DNA from: Imperialibacter sp963977595
GTDB lineage: Bacteria > Bacteroidota > Bacteroidia > Cytophagales > Cyclobacteriaceae
Assembly (NCBI RefSeq): GCF_048007035.1
Contig: NZ_CP180355.1
Span: 1,550,001-1,614,000, forward strand
Length of the DNA stretch: 64,000 nucleotides
Direction of reading: 5' to 3'
In this document: positions 52,565 through 62,421 of the stretch, in pieces
Layout: each line of letters starts with the position of its first letter
Position numbering within the stretch: the first letter of the stretch is position 1
The notes under the pieces: generated by a model
Told to the model about the DNA's origin: nothing
What the model saw: the letters and a program-made list of their open reading frames with translations, nothing else
Databases searched by the model: none
Program-made: the position numbers and the translations under genes

Positions 52565-53128
52565 TTAAGTTTTCAGGAGGTGCCGAACCGCCATTTCCTC
52601 GAAATGGCTCAACGGAGGCATAGGCTGGTTTTCGAGTTTAGCCTCTTCGTCCCAGTGGCGGAGCGCTATGCTTGGCTCGAATAGTGGATCACTCTTAAAG
52701 GCAGCAGCCTCATCGGCGGTCATTCGACCGCCCTGGTACTCAAGTGTTTTTTTGCTGGCCTCAGAAAGTTTGTTGTAGTAAGACTCATCAGCGAAAGTGA
52801 GGTACCGCTTGGCCGCCACGTGGTTTTCTACCAGCTGGCAGATTTTTCGGGAAAAGCCTTTTCCTCTGAGGAACTTCGACCCAATCTCTTCGTGGCTTTT
52901 GACACCGTAAAGCCCCATTTTTTCGATCTGACCATCCATTTCGCATATATGTCCGATGTCGTGAAAAAATGCAGCGAGAATGACTTCTTCATCGTAGCCG
53001 GCCTTTTCTGCCAGCAAAGCAGCTTGTACCATGTGCTCAACCTGGGAAACAGGTTCTCCTATATAGTCTTCGTCTCCGTAAGTCCGGTACAAATCAAAAA
53101 TCTCTTTCGCTATTTGTTGGGCACTCAT
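52565..53128 (-). CDS. PhnZ-like HD-domain oxygenase (TIGR03276 type)
   Basis: A 187-residue mixed-valent di-iron oxygenase of the phosphonate-degradation HD group. Residues line up with PhnZ: Tyr22, Glu25 and His32 in the YIGEPVSQVEH motif; His56-Asp57 and His60 in FFHDIGHI; His79; His103 and Lys107 in ENHVAAKRYL; Asp160 in LRHWDEE. PhnZ cleaves the C-P bond of 1-hydroxy-2-aminoethylphosphonate with O2. No PhnY hydroxylase is seen nearby, so the real substrate may differ. The gene overlaps the HAD gene by 4 bases. Confidence 0.88.
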   Translation of the reverse strand: MSAQQIAKEIFDLYRTYGDEDYIGEPVSQVEHMVQAALLAEKAGYDEEVILAAFFHDIGHICEMDGQIEKMGLYGVKSHEEIGSKFLRGKGFSRKICQLVENHVAAKRYLTFADESYYNKLSEASKKTLEYQGGRMTADEAAAFKSDPLFEPSIALRHWDEEAKLENQPMPPLSHFEEMAVRHLLKT

Positions 53129-53817
53129 TTTTCAAGAATTATTTGTAAAGCTTCAGGTAGACTGTCAGCGATATGCGTGTGTGGCTCCTTCTCCAAATCC
53201 TCTCTGCTGTAGGCGCCGGTTGTCACTCCAATTACCAGCCCGCAGCCCGCAGCGGTGCCCTCACCCAGGTCGGATGCGGTGTCTCCCACTTTTGCTACGA
53301 AAGAAGCTTCTGTCACCTTGCTTAGCTTCATGGCCTTGAAAATCATATCAGGATAGGGTCGGCCGCTCTCCACCTCATCGCTGGTCACGCTGCCATCCAA
53401 CAGTTCCTTTTTCAACCATCCAAGTCGTTCAATCAACGCATTTGTCGTTTTCCGGTCAAACCCCGTGTCAACGTACACACTGATACCTGATTCCTTCAGC
53501 GCTTTAAATACATCAGAGGCTCCGGCCATCTCCCGCACCGACGGATCTTCTTCATAAAAGCTAACCATATCCGAGACGAAGGCTTCGTGGAGCTCATCAA
53601 TCATGTCATCAGTTACTTTGATGCTCTCAGGCAAGTGGTACTCAAGAAGTTGTCGCAATGCCACCGGCTTTGGAATGCCCATCACCCTTGCGGCCTCCGC
53701 CATGGTAATTGAAACACCCTGGCGCTGCAACGTTTTTCTGAGCACCTTTTGTACATCCTGATTGTCCTGAACGGTGGTGCCGGCCAGGTCAAAAACTACT
53801 AGCTGAATTGATCCCAT
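53125..53817 (-). CDS. Phosphonatase-like HAD hydrolase (TIGR03351 type)
   Basis: About 230 residues from Met at 53817 (other starts at 53826 and a TTG at 53841). HAD motif I FDLAGTTVQD, cap lysine in MGIPKPVALRQLL at the place where phosphonoacetaldehyde hydrolase has its Schiff-base Lys, motif III region KVGDTASDLGEG. It matches the phosphonatase-like group that accompanies TIGR03364 oxidases. It would cleave the C-P bond of phosphonoacetaldehyde or a relative. Its stop overlaps the HD oxygenase start (4 bases), so the two are one operon. Confidence 0.88.
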   Translation of the reverse strand: MGSIQLVVFDLAGTTVQDNQDVQKVLRKTLQRQGVSITMAEAARVMGIPKPVALRQLLEYHLPESIKVTDDMIDELHEAFVSDMVSFYEEDPSVREMAGASDVFKALKESGISVYVDTGFDRKTTNALIERLGWLKKELLDGSVTSDEVESGRPYPDMIFKAMKLSKVTEASFVAKVGDTASDLGEGTAAGCGLVIGVTTGAYSREDLEKEPHTHIADSLPEALQIILEK

Positions 53818-53927
53818 CCTTTGCATTGATTCAAGCGTCAATTTTACAACCGAACACCCGTTTCAAAGTAAGCTGGGGATTAAGATATGGTTAAGTTTTG
53901 TAATGGAGGCAGCATGGCATCTGAAGG

Positions 53928-55199
53928 CTATATACCTCCAGCAACCACCTGAAGCCAATCTTCTTCCTTAAAAGAATCATTGGCTACTCTCAACAGGTCT
54001 TCAGAAGTGGCAGTCCGAATGGAGGTAAGCAGCCTGTTGTAGTGCTCATAATCTAATCCGGCGAAATGAATGGACCTGAATTTGTCCATCAGGCTGAACG
54101 AGGTGCTGATACTTGACAAGAAGGTACCTATCATGTAGTTCTTCACTGTTTCAAGTTCTTCAAAGGGTATGGGCACAGTCCTGAGCAGCCTCATCTCCTT
54201 CAGAATTTCGTCGATGGAAGCAATAGCCACTTCTCGTTTCACGTCGGTTCCAACCACCCAAAAAGCAGCATTTTGGAGGTAGGAAAGCGAAGAATAAATA
54301 CCGTATGTATATCCTTTGTCCTCTCTGATGTTTTTCATTAGCCGTGAACCAAAGTATCCGCCAAAAACCTCATTGAGAAGCATCAGATGGTAGTGGTCAG
54401 GATGATGTTTGTCATGAGCCATTTTTCCCAGCCGAAGCGAAGCCTGCACCGACTCATCCACCGGCAGTATCTCCCTCACCGCAGGGGCGGTAACCACCGG
54501 ATAGTTTGGCAACGAAACAGCTCTTGAGGGGAAGTCTCCAAAAAAACCTTTTAGCTTCGAAAGCTCCTCACCGGAAAGCTTGCCAGACACAAACACTTCT
54601 GCCCGGCTCAACAACCTGTTCTTGTGGTATTCCTTCAAATCAGCGGAGGTCACTTTGCCAACCTCTTCCTCCGAAAGCTCCTTACCATAAGGATGGTTCC
54701 GACCGAAAAGAAGGTGCCTTAACCCTGACGATGCAAGCGCAGATGTTTTTTGCTTGTTTACCCTTATCTGTTGTATTCGCACCTTTTTAAGGGTCTCAAG
54801 TTCCTTCTCCGGAAACGAGGCATCAACAACGACGCTCAAAAAGAAGGGAACCACCTCCTGGAGGTACTTGGTTAGGGAATAAACTGTAAGGGTCACAAAG
54901 TCCATTCCCGAGGTTACTTCCCAATACGCTCCGTAGTAGTCAAGCCTGTCCGCAATTTGCCGACCTGAGAGCTTCTCTGTTCCCTCAAGCAGCATTTTGG
55001 TTGTGAAATAGGAAACACCCTCCTTTTCCTCCAACCAGCTGCCCGACTGGAGGACTAGCTCTATTCTGCAAACTTCCTGGTCTCCCAGAACCAGATCGTG
55101 GAACTGAATACCGTTACGAAGCGTACTGCTTGTAACATGCTTTAAATCGGTGCGGGTAGGAATATGAAATTCGGGCGCTGCGGTTCTGTCTAACATCAA
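53928..55199 (-). CDS. M16-family protein lacking the zinc motif
   Basis: A 423-residue pitrilysin-fold protein. The N-terminal region aligns with M16 peptidases, but the HxxEH motif is replaced by SYFTTKMLLEG, so it should be catalytically inactive. Remaining M16 features are present: HPYGKELSEEEV, MLLNEVFGGYFGSRLMKNI, REDKGYTYGIYSSLS. Such proteins act as the non-catalytic subunit of heterodimeric M16 peptidases. The catalytic partner is not adjacent here; upstream lies porV. Confidence 0.88.
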   Translation of the reverse strand: MMLDRTAAPEFHIPTRTDLKHVTSSTLRNGIQFHDLVLGDQEVCRIELVLQSGSWLEEKEGVSYFTTKMLLEGTEKLSGRQIADRLDYYGAYWEVTSGMDFVTLTVYSLTKYLQEVVPFFLSVVVDASFPEKELETLKKVRIQQIRVNKQKTSALASSGLRHLLFGRNHPYGKELSEEEVGKVTSADLKEYHKNRLLSRAEVFVSGKLSGEELSKLKGFFGDFPSRAVSLPNYPVVTAPAVREILPVDESVQASLRLGKMAHDKHHPDHYHLMLLNEVFGGYFGSRLMKNIREDKGYTYGIYSSLSYLQNAAFWVVGTDVKREVAIASIDEILKEMRLLRTVPIPFEELETVKNYMIGTFLSSISTSFSLMDKFRSIHFAGLDYEHYNRLLTSIRTATSEDLLRVANDSFKEEDWLQVVAGGI

Positions 55200-55211
55200 A
55201 AACTTGGAGAA

Positions 55212-56483
55212 TCAGGAGTCAGGAGTGGTGGAAGTGGGTGCTGCTTTGTCGAAATTAAACAGCAAGCTAAACCTAAGAGTTTCAGCCAACGGGTGATTTT
55301 GCACCTGGGGCACCAGATAGGCAAAGTCGATTCCGAACACCTGATAGCGGAAGCCAATACCCATTGTGAAATACTTCCTGTCGCCTTTTTGCGGGGTTTC
55401 GTAGTGGTAACCTGCCCTTGCGGCAAACACATCCTTGTACCAGTATTCCACTCCTATTGAAGAGATAATCTCATTTACTTCCTCTGAGAAACCATCAGGG
55501 GCGTCGCTAAACGACCCAAACATGCCGCTCAACAGGGGGCGGTAGGGGTCTTTACCACTTTTGATCTTGTACTTACTAGGGTCATTGGGATCGGCAATGA
55601 AGTTGCCATCGCCATCGGTTTCATAAATCGGCGGAGAAGGAACCATCAGTTTGTTGAAATCCAAAGCAATGGTAATCGTATTAAAGGCATCCAAATCGGT
55701 TTTAAAGGCCGCACCCAAACGGAAATTGATAGGAATGAAATCTTCGTTGTCGACACTGCTGTAGGTCAGCTTCTGTCCGATATTCGAGATGTGAGCACCT
55801 GCCGATATGTTGGAGTTACGGCCGCTTAGCACCAGATCCTTTGTATAATAGGAACCTACATCCACAGCCACACTGGTACCTGCTTTGGCATCTTGTGACG
55901 AAGAAAAGCTTCCTGATAGATTAGAGTGAATAAAACGGCCTGTGACACCCAGCCCCAGCTCTTCACTCAGCTTCCTTGAATAGGTGGCATCTACTGCAAA
56001 CTCTCTCGGATTGAAGGTATTAAGAGGGGCGCCTGTATTGTCAGTCAACTGTATCTCCCCAAGATCAAAATACCGCATGCTTACCGCCACAGTCTGCACC
56101 CGGTCTATTTTTTTATAACCCGACAGGTACGACAGCGACATATCGTTCACAATTTTGGCCAACCAGGGAGTGTAAGAAATGGCAAAACCCATGTCCTGCT
56201 CAATGAAGGCAAGCTTACCGTTGTTCCAGTGTACTGAGTTGGCGTCTGCGGAAGTGGCTACCCCAACATCACCCATGGCAGCTCCTCTTGCATCAGGCGC
56301 AAACCCAAGAAAGGGTACGGCCGTAGAAATGACACGACGGCTGGTATCCTGCCCAGAAATGACTGCACCAGGCTGTGCATAGCTATAAAAACTCAAAAAC
56401 ATTAAGCCAAAAGCAACAAATACACCTGCATTCACGTGCCTGGAAGAATTCAGGGAAGGCTTTTTTATTGTATGTATCTTCAA
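55212..56483 (-). CDS. porV: T9SS outer-membrane protein PorV
   Basis: A 423-residue FadL-like barrel protein. Signal peptide ending near SYAQP, then TAVPFLGFAPDARGAAMGDVG and ADANSVHWNNGKLAF, typical of PorV, and C-terminal LAETLRFSLLFNF. PorV is the shuttle that takes T9SS cargo from the SprA translocon to the PorU sortase. It lies 10 bases downstream of porU, its functional partner. Confidence 0.93.
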   Translation of the reverse strand: MKIHTIKKPSLNSSRHVNAGVFVAFGLMFLSFYSYAQPGAVISGQDTSRRVISTAVPFLGFAPDARGAAMGDVGVATSADANSVHWNNGKLAFIEQDMGFAISYTPWLAKIVNDMSLSYLSGYKKIDRVQTVAVSMRYFDLGEIQLTDNTGAPLNTFNPREFAVDATYSRKLSEELGLGVTGRFIHSNLSGSFSSSQDAKAGTSVAVDVGSYYTKDLVLSGRNSNISAGAHISNIGQKLTYSSVDNEDFIPINFRLGAAFKTDLDAFNTITIALDFNKLMVPSPPIYETDGDGNFIADPNDPSKYKIKSGKDPYRPLLSGMFGSFSDAPDGFSEEVNEIISSIGVEYWYKDVFAARAGYHYETPQKGDRKYFTMGIGFRYQVFGIDFAYLVPQVQNHPLAETLRFSLLFNFDKAAPTSTTPDS

Positions 56484-56493
56484 TGTATAAAAA

Positions 56494-59400
56494 TCAATTG
56501 GTGAGTATTAGTTTGCCAAAAGCAATATTTTGATTTAAATCTTCCTCGTCAACCACAATCAGTCGGTAAATATAAATACCATTTTCGATTCTTCGGCCAT
56601 TATAGTTCCTGTTCCACTCCGGGCTTTCGACAAAACCCCCTGAATTGTTGGCCTGCCACTCCATTTTGTCGACTACCGCACCACGTTGATCCACCAACTC
56701 CATGCTTATGCTCAACAAATGATCGCCCCGGTCATGTTCCAGCCTAAAGGTAATGGATTCTGTGGCCGGATTAGGAAAACTCAGAACGTTCTTTATCCTC
56801 ACTTTAGTGTCCTCCGAAACTACAAAATCTATGATATTTTCAGCAACATTGGAAAAAGTATCAAAAGCTCTCACCTTGAGGCGATGCTTTCCTTTGGTTA
56901 GTGTTCCAAGAGGATAGAGGACTGTTCCACTGGTGAAATCATCCAGATTTGAAACATAATAGTCGTTCAGGATAACTGGCTCCTGTTCGTCTATTTGATA
57001 AGTGATGTTCTGCCCTATGGCCTTCCCTGAAATATTAATTCCGCTCTCATCTGCCAATTTTACCATCAGCAACGGATTAGCATTTACCCTGTCGCCGGAC
57101 CGAAACGAATCGTCATTGATAAAAGCCTGTATTACCGGACTTTTAGTGTCGGCAAAAGCTGGGGGCTTCGACCCTCCAAGGTAAAAGTCAATTGTAGCAC
57201 CGTTCGCATCCAAAAGGCCGCTTTCGGGTTGGGCATACATAGTAATTTTTCCCCTTGTCTGCTGGTATGAAATATTTTTAGGTACAACAAATTCGTATGA
57301 AAACTCCCCCTGCGTGACTGACACCTTTCCTCTGTACACTACATTGTTCCATAGCTCATAATTCGTCGGCTGGCTTTCGTCGCCCAGGGTGGCAAACGTG
57401 GTCGGCTTGTCGTACATATTGACCGTCAGCTTCCCATTAAAATCGGTTACCTTCTGATCAAATCCATCCTCCACAATTCCTTTTACCACTACTTTGTTCA
57501 TTGCCGACACAGTATCGGGCACGCCATCTATTGGCACACCGTTCAGTTCGGTTATTTTTAGGTTATAGGCCGGATAGTTGAGCCTCATAGACGGGTCACC
57601 CAAGAGCGCAAAGTTGCGATTGACCGGCCCCCGGAGACTGTTATTCTTGGTCTCCCTGATAACGTCGCCCAGGCGTGGATACTCTCCATTTATTTTTGAG
57701 AATATGGAAAGGTAAAAAGCCTGGTTCAGCACATAGTTGGTGTGAGCATACACTGGCCGGGTGGTAGTAAGCAAAGCAATCGCTCCTCCCTGCGGATTGA
57801 GTAGCAACTCCTCAGCCCCGCTGGCAACTGTTGGGTCGTCGTACCTGCCAAACTCACAGGTGGCGGTCACGAACAAAGCTAATCTTGAGCCGTTCTTCCA
57901 TTTGACCAGCGAATCGTAGACAACTATTCTCTCATCTGTCAGCACCGTTGCATTGCCATGGCCACTGTAGTTGATGATAAAAGCCCCGTTGTCCACGGCC
58001 TGTCTGATAGCCTCGTAAGTCTCCGGGGAGCGGGGTTTGCTTTCTATCAATACCTGCTTAAAGGCATCCAGGTAAATCTTTTTTATGTTGAACTGAACAT
58101 AGGCAGTGTCCACATAGTCCGCCAACCTGTCTGCATCCCGAAGATGGATATTGAAGTCGCCATCGTCTGCCACAAAGTAGAGGTCATTCCGCCAGCTGCC
58201 TACCCCGGCGGGATCGGTGCTGTAGCCAATAATTTTATCAACCACCTCCGCAGCCTGCTTCGCCGTCCACACTGGCAGCCTCCCCACGCCTATATCGGCT
58301 ATATGGTCTCCGCTGGTTTGCTCAACCCATTCACCCTCATGGTCGTCCAGAAATGCAAAGTAGTCGTCAGAAGAAAAGCTCAGAATCTGATCCAGCGATT
58401 CCCTGGATTCGTACACAGGCACAAAGTTGTGATTTTCGGTTCTTGCTTTGTAATCAAAAGAAGCGTCTCCAAAAAGCAATAGATACTTCAGCTTTCCCGG
58501 CACCGCATCATACAAGTACTTCATATAGTCCCTGATGGCTGAAATATCCTGCATACCCGATGAAAACTCATTGTAGACTTGCTGGACAGTAACAACCCTC
58601 ACATCCAAACCATCATTCGACCGCCGGAAGTTGGCCAGCCGGTTCGCCTCCGACAAAAAGTTCTTGTGTGCGACAATTACCAGATCCGGAACCTGCCCGT
58701 TTTTCAGCTCCTGATTCAATAGTTTTTTGGCAGAGGCAGGTGATTTCAGCGAGGCCGGATCAACTGCTATGAACTCAAGCGGTTTAGTTTGATCAACTGT
58801 AAAGCTGGCCACGCCATTCTCCTTGCTGAACTGCTGATTGATTGGCTGCGTAGGATCGGTCACATCCCAAATTCTGTCCACCGCCGCAGCATTGCCAAGG
58901 TTGTAAGAAGCAGTGCTCTGAGAGTCTTTATTTCTGAATACCAGCCCACCCTGACGGTAATTGAGCTTCTTTTTCCCCTGCAAAAAGAAGTAGTCGAGGT
59001 ATCCCAGCGACGTCTTACCAAAAAAACGATTGTAAGTATATTCAACTGAGGTATTCTCCGCCAAACCAATAGCAGAAACAGGCAGCCGGATTGTATCAAC
59101 CCTCTGAACCCCCAATGGGTCATAGTCGCCTTCTCCCCTGGCGCCAACAGCCTGATTGAAAATGGCATTTCCGTTTACCCTGATATCGAAAGAGCTGGCT
59201 CCAAAACTTTGCGTGACAACTGAGGAAATCATCGTTACCTCAGTGCCTGGCAGGTAAGCGCCCTTTCCTCCCTCAAAGGTTAAGGTGGCGTTGCCCGATG
59301 AGCTAAAAATTTCACCCTGCCAATGCCTGCCCGACTTCCCAAGTTTATTGATGTCAACCTCATGCGCAAACAGGTCGTCGTAGGCATCAACTTTCACTCC

Positions 59401-59883
59401 AGGAGATTCGAGCGACTCCCGGGTGAGCATTCGTTTTCCTACAGCGCCATCAATCCTGAGAAAGTAGTAGGTGGTGTCTGAATATAGATTTCTTTCATAT
59501 TGAAAACAGGCACATCCAGTTTCAAAAGAATATTCGTGGGGAGAGTTGCCATAAAACAGCAGGTAGTCAGAGGCATCGAAACGCCCGTCCCCCTCGCCTA
59601 TCACCTGAATACCGTTTTCGATCAAATCGAAAGGTCGGGGAGTAGCATTCCTTTGGGGCAACATACCCCCGCCTCCATTGCCGTACATCGCAAGTTTCCT
59701 CGGGTCAATCGCCGACACATCAACACCTGCCTTTTGAAGGAAGTCACGGTCGAACTTATAGACCCCTTTCTCCGTCACACCAATTTTTAGCCACTGCCCC
59801 TCGCTGAGCACACTTTGCCCAAAGCCTACATGGCAGGCAAGGATAGTAATCAGTGAGGCAATAAGGATGATCGGTTTTTTCAT
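56494..59883 (-). CDS. porU: T9SS sortase PorU
   Basis: A 1129-residue gingipain-fold sortase that removes the C-terminal sorting domain of T9SS cargo and attaches it to lipopolysaccharide. Signal peptide; long N-terminal beta region; C25-type peptidase domain with catalytic His near residue 641 (FIINYSGHGNATV) and Cys near 675 (FVTATCEFGRYDD); C-terminal immunoglobulin-like and T9SS-like region (SFPNPATESITFRL, NGIYIYRLIVV). It would process the giant protein at 32.8-41.0 kb. First gene of a porU-porV unit. Confidence 0.95.
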   Translation of the reverse strand: MKKPIILIASLITILACHVGFGQSVLSEGQWLKIGVTEKGVYKFDRDFLQKAGVDVSAIDPRKLAMYGNGGGGMLPQRNATPRPFDLIENGIQVIGEGDGRFDASDYLLFYGNSPHEYSFETGCACFQYERNLYSDTTYYFLRIDGAVGKRMLTRESLESPGVKVDAYDDLFAHEVDINKLGKSGRHWQGEIFSSSGNATLTFEGGKGAYLPGTEVTMISSVVTQSFGASSFDIRVNGNAIFNQAVGARGEGDYDPLGVQRVDTIRLPVSAIGLAENTSVEYTYNRFFGKTSLGYLDYFFLQGKKKLNYRQGGLVFRNKDSQSTASYNLGNAAAVDRIWDVTDPTQPINQQFSKENGVASFTVDQTKPLEFIAVDPASLKSPASAKKLLNQELKNGQVPDLVIVAHKNFLSEANRLANFRRSNDGLDVRVVTVQQVYNEFSSGMQDISAIRDYMKYLYDAVPGKLKYLLLFGDASFDYKARTENHNFVPVYESRESLDQILSFSSDDYFAFLDDHEGEWVEQTSGDHIADIGVGRLPVWTAKQAAEVVDKIIGYSTDPAGVGSWRNDLYFVADDGDFNIHLRDADRLADYVDTAYVQFNIKKIYLDAFKQVLIESKPRSPETYEAIRQAVDNGAFIINYSGHGNATVLTDERIVVYDSLVKWKNGSRLALFVTATCEFGRYDDPTVASGAEELLLNPQGGAIALLTTTRPVYAHTNYVLNQAFYLSIFSKINGEYPRLGDVIRETKNNSLRGPVNRNFALLGDPSMRLNYPAYNLKITELNGVPIDGVPDTVSAMNKVVVKGIVEDGFDQKVTDFNGKLTVNMYDKPTTFATLGDESQPTNYELWNNVVYRGKVSVTQGEFSYEFVVPKNISYQQTRGKITMYAQPESGLLDANGATIDFYLGGSKPPAFADTKSPVIQAFINDDSFRSGDRVNANPLLMVKLADESGINISGKAIGQNITYQIDEQEPVILNDYYVSNLDDFTSGTVLYPLGTLTKGKHRLKVRAFDTFSNVAENIIDFVVSEDTKVRIKNVLSFPNPATESITFRLEHDRGDHLLSISMELVDQRGAVVDKMEWQANNSGGFVESPEWNRNYNGRRIENGIYIYRLIVVDEEDLNQNIAFGKLILTN

Positions 59884-59957
59884 TGGGCGTTTAGGCCATG
59901 GAGAAACGCTGGCTCAGCGAAATTATTCTCCAAAAATAAAAGCATTCAGCTAAGAAA

Positions 59958-60650
59958 TTAGCCTGCAGGCGACTTAGTTTGAAATAAATGGCTCAGGATG
60001 GATGTTAGAACATACAGCAAAATGGCCAGCGGAAGTAGCGTATAGCCACCAATAACAATCACCAGCATGGCCATTAGAATGACAAGGTATTTCGGTTGAT
60101 TGCCAGCCCAGCCAAAGCTTTTGAACTTGAGTGCTATCATCTCAAAAGGTGATACCAGCAACCAGGAAAAAAGCAGTGTCAGCCCAACGAGCACATATGT
60201 ATTAACAACGATTGGGAAGGCACTAGCCGTCCAAACCAGGCAAGTGAAAAAAAGCGCATTTGCCGGCGTGGGCACACCAATGAACTTGTCCGACTGCCGG
60301 GTGTCAATGTTAAATTGAGCCAGCCTAAAGGCCGAAAAAACGGCAATTAAGAATGCGATGTAGGGGAGAAACTCGTTGGTCTGACTTGTTTTAAGCAGTT
60401 GGTAAACAGTGACGGCGGGCAATACACCAAAACTTACCATATCCGCCAGAGAATCCAGCTCCTTGCCAATGGCACTCGACACTTTTAGTGCTCTTGCAGC
60501 AAAGCCGTCGAAAAAATCAAATACCGCAGCCAGCACCACGGCAACGGGTGCCATTTCCACTTTACCTGACAGCACCATCACAATGCCTATACAGCCGCAA
60601 ACCAGGTTGCCGGCGGTGAGAATATTAGGTACCTGGGCTTTTATCTTCAT
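59958..60650 (-). CDS. pssA: CDP-diacylglycerol-serine O-phosphatidyltransferase
   Basis: About 230 residues from the ATG at 60650. CDP-alcohol phosphotransferase signature: DGFAARALKVSSAIGKELDS with the following Asp, plus N-terminal VPNILTAGNLVCGCIGIV. Six to eight membrane helices. It makes phosphatidylserine, the precursor of phosphatidylethanolamine. The start overlaps the stop of the upstream MBL gene (ATGA), so the two are translationally coupled. Confidence 0.92.
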   Translation of the reverse strand: MKIKAQVPNILTAGNLVCGCIGIVMVLSGKVEMAPVAVVLAAVFDFFDGFAARALKVSSAIGKELDSLADMVSFGVLPAVTVYQLLKTSQTNEFLPYIAFLIAVFSAFRLAQFNIDTRQSDKFIGVPTPANALFFTCLVWTASAFPIVVNTYVLVGLTLLFSWLLVSPFEMIALKFKSFGWAGNQPKYLVILMAMLVIVIGGYTLLPLAILLYVLTSILSHLFQTKSPAG

Positions 60651-61294
60651 CTTTTCAAGCCACAAAAAGGGTTATAAACTTTCTCATATCCGATAGTGGT
60701 CGTTTCGCCGTGGCCGGGAAAAACCTCCACATCGTCACTCAAGGTAAATAACTTTTCATGAATGCTTTTGATGAGCGTATTATGGTCGCCTCCGGGAAGA
60801 TCGGTTCTTCCTATGCTCTGACGAAAAAGTACATCCCCTCCCATGAGCTGCTTGGTATCGGCGTGGTAAAATGCCACATGGCCAGGTGCATGGCCAGGCA
60901 CAAAAAGAACATCCAGGCTAGTCGAGCCAAATTCCACAACATCGCCTTCATCAATATAGTGGTCGATCTCACTTTCCTCGTAGCCAGCAAACCCATAATT
61001 GGAGGCATATGCCTTTACGGCCCTGAGCACAGGCTCGTCCTTTTTGTGGGCATACAGCTCAATGCCAAAATTTCTTTTACAATAAGCATTACCCAACACG
61101 TGGTCAATATGGCAATGGGTATTGAGTAGCTTAACTGGTCTTAGTCCATTAGAAGCAATAAAATCGGTCAGCTCGAGTTTTTCGGATGTGTCGAAGCAGC
61201 CCGGATCGATGATTACACATTCCTTTGTCTCGTCGTGTAACACATAAGTGTTTTCCTGAAACGGGTTGAAGGCAAAGGCTTTTATTTTGAGCAT
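60647..61294 (-). CDS. MBL-fold metallo-hydrolase, glyoxalase II-like
   Basis: A 215-residue metallo-beta-lactamase-fold hydrolase. Metal motif THCHIDHVLGN (His60, His62, Asp64, His65), further ligands in VPGHAPGHVAFY, GGDVLFRQSIGRTD and VEVFPGHGETT. The pattern is that of the glyoxalase II-like hydroxyacylglutathione hydrolase group. Cytoplasmic thioester hydrolysis is likely. Coupled to pssA by a 4-base overlap. Confidence 0.92.
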   Translation of the reverse strand: MLKIKAFAFNPFQENTYVLHDETKECVIIDPGCFDTSEKLELTDFIASNGLRPVKLLNTHCHIDHVLGNAYCKRNFGIELYAHKKDEPVLRAVKAYASNYGFAGYEESEIDHYIDEGDVVEFGSTSLDVLFVPGHAPGHVAFYHADTKQLMGGDVLFRQSIGRTDLPGGDHNTLIKSIHEKLFTLSDDVEVFPGHGETTTIGYEKVYNPFCGLKR

Positions 61295-61350
61295 GCGAGG
61301 TTTGCTTTAGGTGGCAAATTTGTAGGTTTGAGGCTCAAAATACAAAATTG

Positions 61351-62421
61351 ATGGAAGTTGATTTTCTTATTATTGGCCAGGGGCTGGCGGGCACTACGCT
61401 GGCATTTGAACTGCTGGGCAAAGGTAAGAAAGTAATGGTGATGGCAGACTCAAAGCAGCCATGTGCTTCCAAAGTTGCAGCGGGACTTTACAATCCCATA
61501 ACAGGCAACAGGCTGGTAAAAACCTGGAAGGCAGATTCACTTTTTGACATTGTTGAGTCCTACTATCAAAGCCTGGAGTCCATGCTCGACGTAAAGTTTG
61601 TTCACCCAATCGGCATCTACCGGCCTTTTACCTCCATCGATGAGCAAAATGACTGGATGGCCAAGTCAGCCGATCCACAGTTCTCAGCCTACGTTGTCAA
61701 AGTGACCAGCCAACCTCACGACTCTCAGCTGTTTCACGATCCATACGGCGGGGTTCATCTCAGGAAGGCTGGATTTATCGATACCACAATATTTTTGGAA
61801 GCTTCAAAAAAATACCTGCAAGCTAAAGGGTGTTTCACAGAAGAAATGTTTCATGAAGACAACCTTTCTATCACAAACACAGGTATAAGTTATAAAGACC
61901 TGAAGGCGGGCAATTTGGTTTTGGCGCAGGGAGTTGGGGCGCAACGTGGAAATTTGTTCTCATGGTTGCCACTACATGAGCTAAAGGGGGAAATTCTCGA
62001 AGTCAGCACCTCCCTTGGCAGCAACACCATTTTTAACCGGGGTTGTTTCATGCTACCAGCAGGTAATGAACGTTGGAGAGTGGGGTCGACTTACAATTGG
62101 CGGCAACCGGATTATTTGCCAACTGAACAAGGAAAAAAGGAGATATTGGAAAAGTTGAACCACTTATACAAAGGGAATGTTGAGTTAACCAACCACATGG
62201 TAGGGATAAGGCCCTCTACCAAAGACAGGCGTCCTTTTTTAGGGAAACATCCTGCTCATGAAAACATTCATATTTTCAATGGGTTAGGAACAAAAGGCGT
62301 ATCTTTAAGTCCCTTTTTTGCCAGGGAAATGGCAGACTACCTTGTCGGCCAAAAACCATTGAGCAGGGAAGTCAGTATTGAAAGATATTTTTCTTTATAT
62401 TTTGAGAGAAATGTAGGATGA
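61351..62421 (+). CDS. DadA-type FAD-dependent oxidoreductase
   Basis: A 356-residue flavoprotein; the ATG at 61351 is preferred over a TTG one codon earlier. FAD motif IIGQGLAGTTLAFEL, then CASKVAAGLYNPITGNRLV, and C-terminal HIFNGLGTKGVSLSPFFA. Shape and motifs fit D-amino-acid-oxidase-like enzymes (MnmC C-terminal-like). Substrate unknown. The next gene's ATG overlaps its stop (ATGA). Confidence 0.9.
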   Translation: MEVDFLIIGQGLAGTTLAFELLGKGKKVMVMADSKQPCASKVAAGLYNPITGNRLVKTWKADSLFDIVESYYQSLESMLDVKFVHPIGIYRPFTSIDEQNDWMAKSADPQFSAYVVKVTSQPHDSQLFHDPYGGVHLRKAGFIDTTIFLEASKKYLQAKGCFTEEMFHEDNLSITNTGISYKDLKAGNLVLAQGVGAQRGNLFSWLPLHELKGEILEVSTSLGSNTIFNRGCFMLPAGNERWRVGSTYNWRQPDYLPTEQGKKEILEKLNHLYKGNVELTNHMVGIRPSTKDRRPFLGKHPAHENIHIFNGLGTKGVSLSPFFAREMADYLVGQKPLSREVSIERYFSLYFERNVG

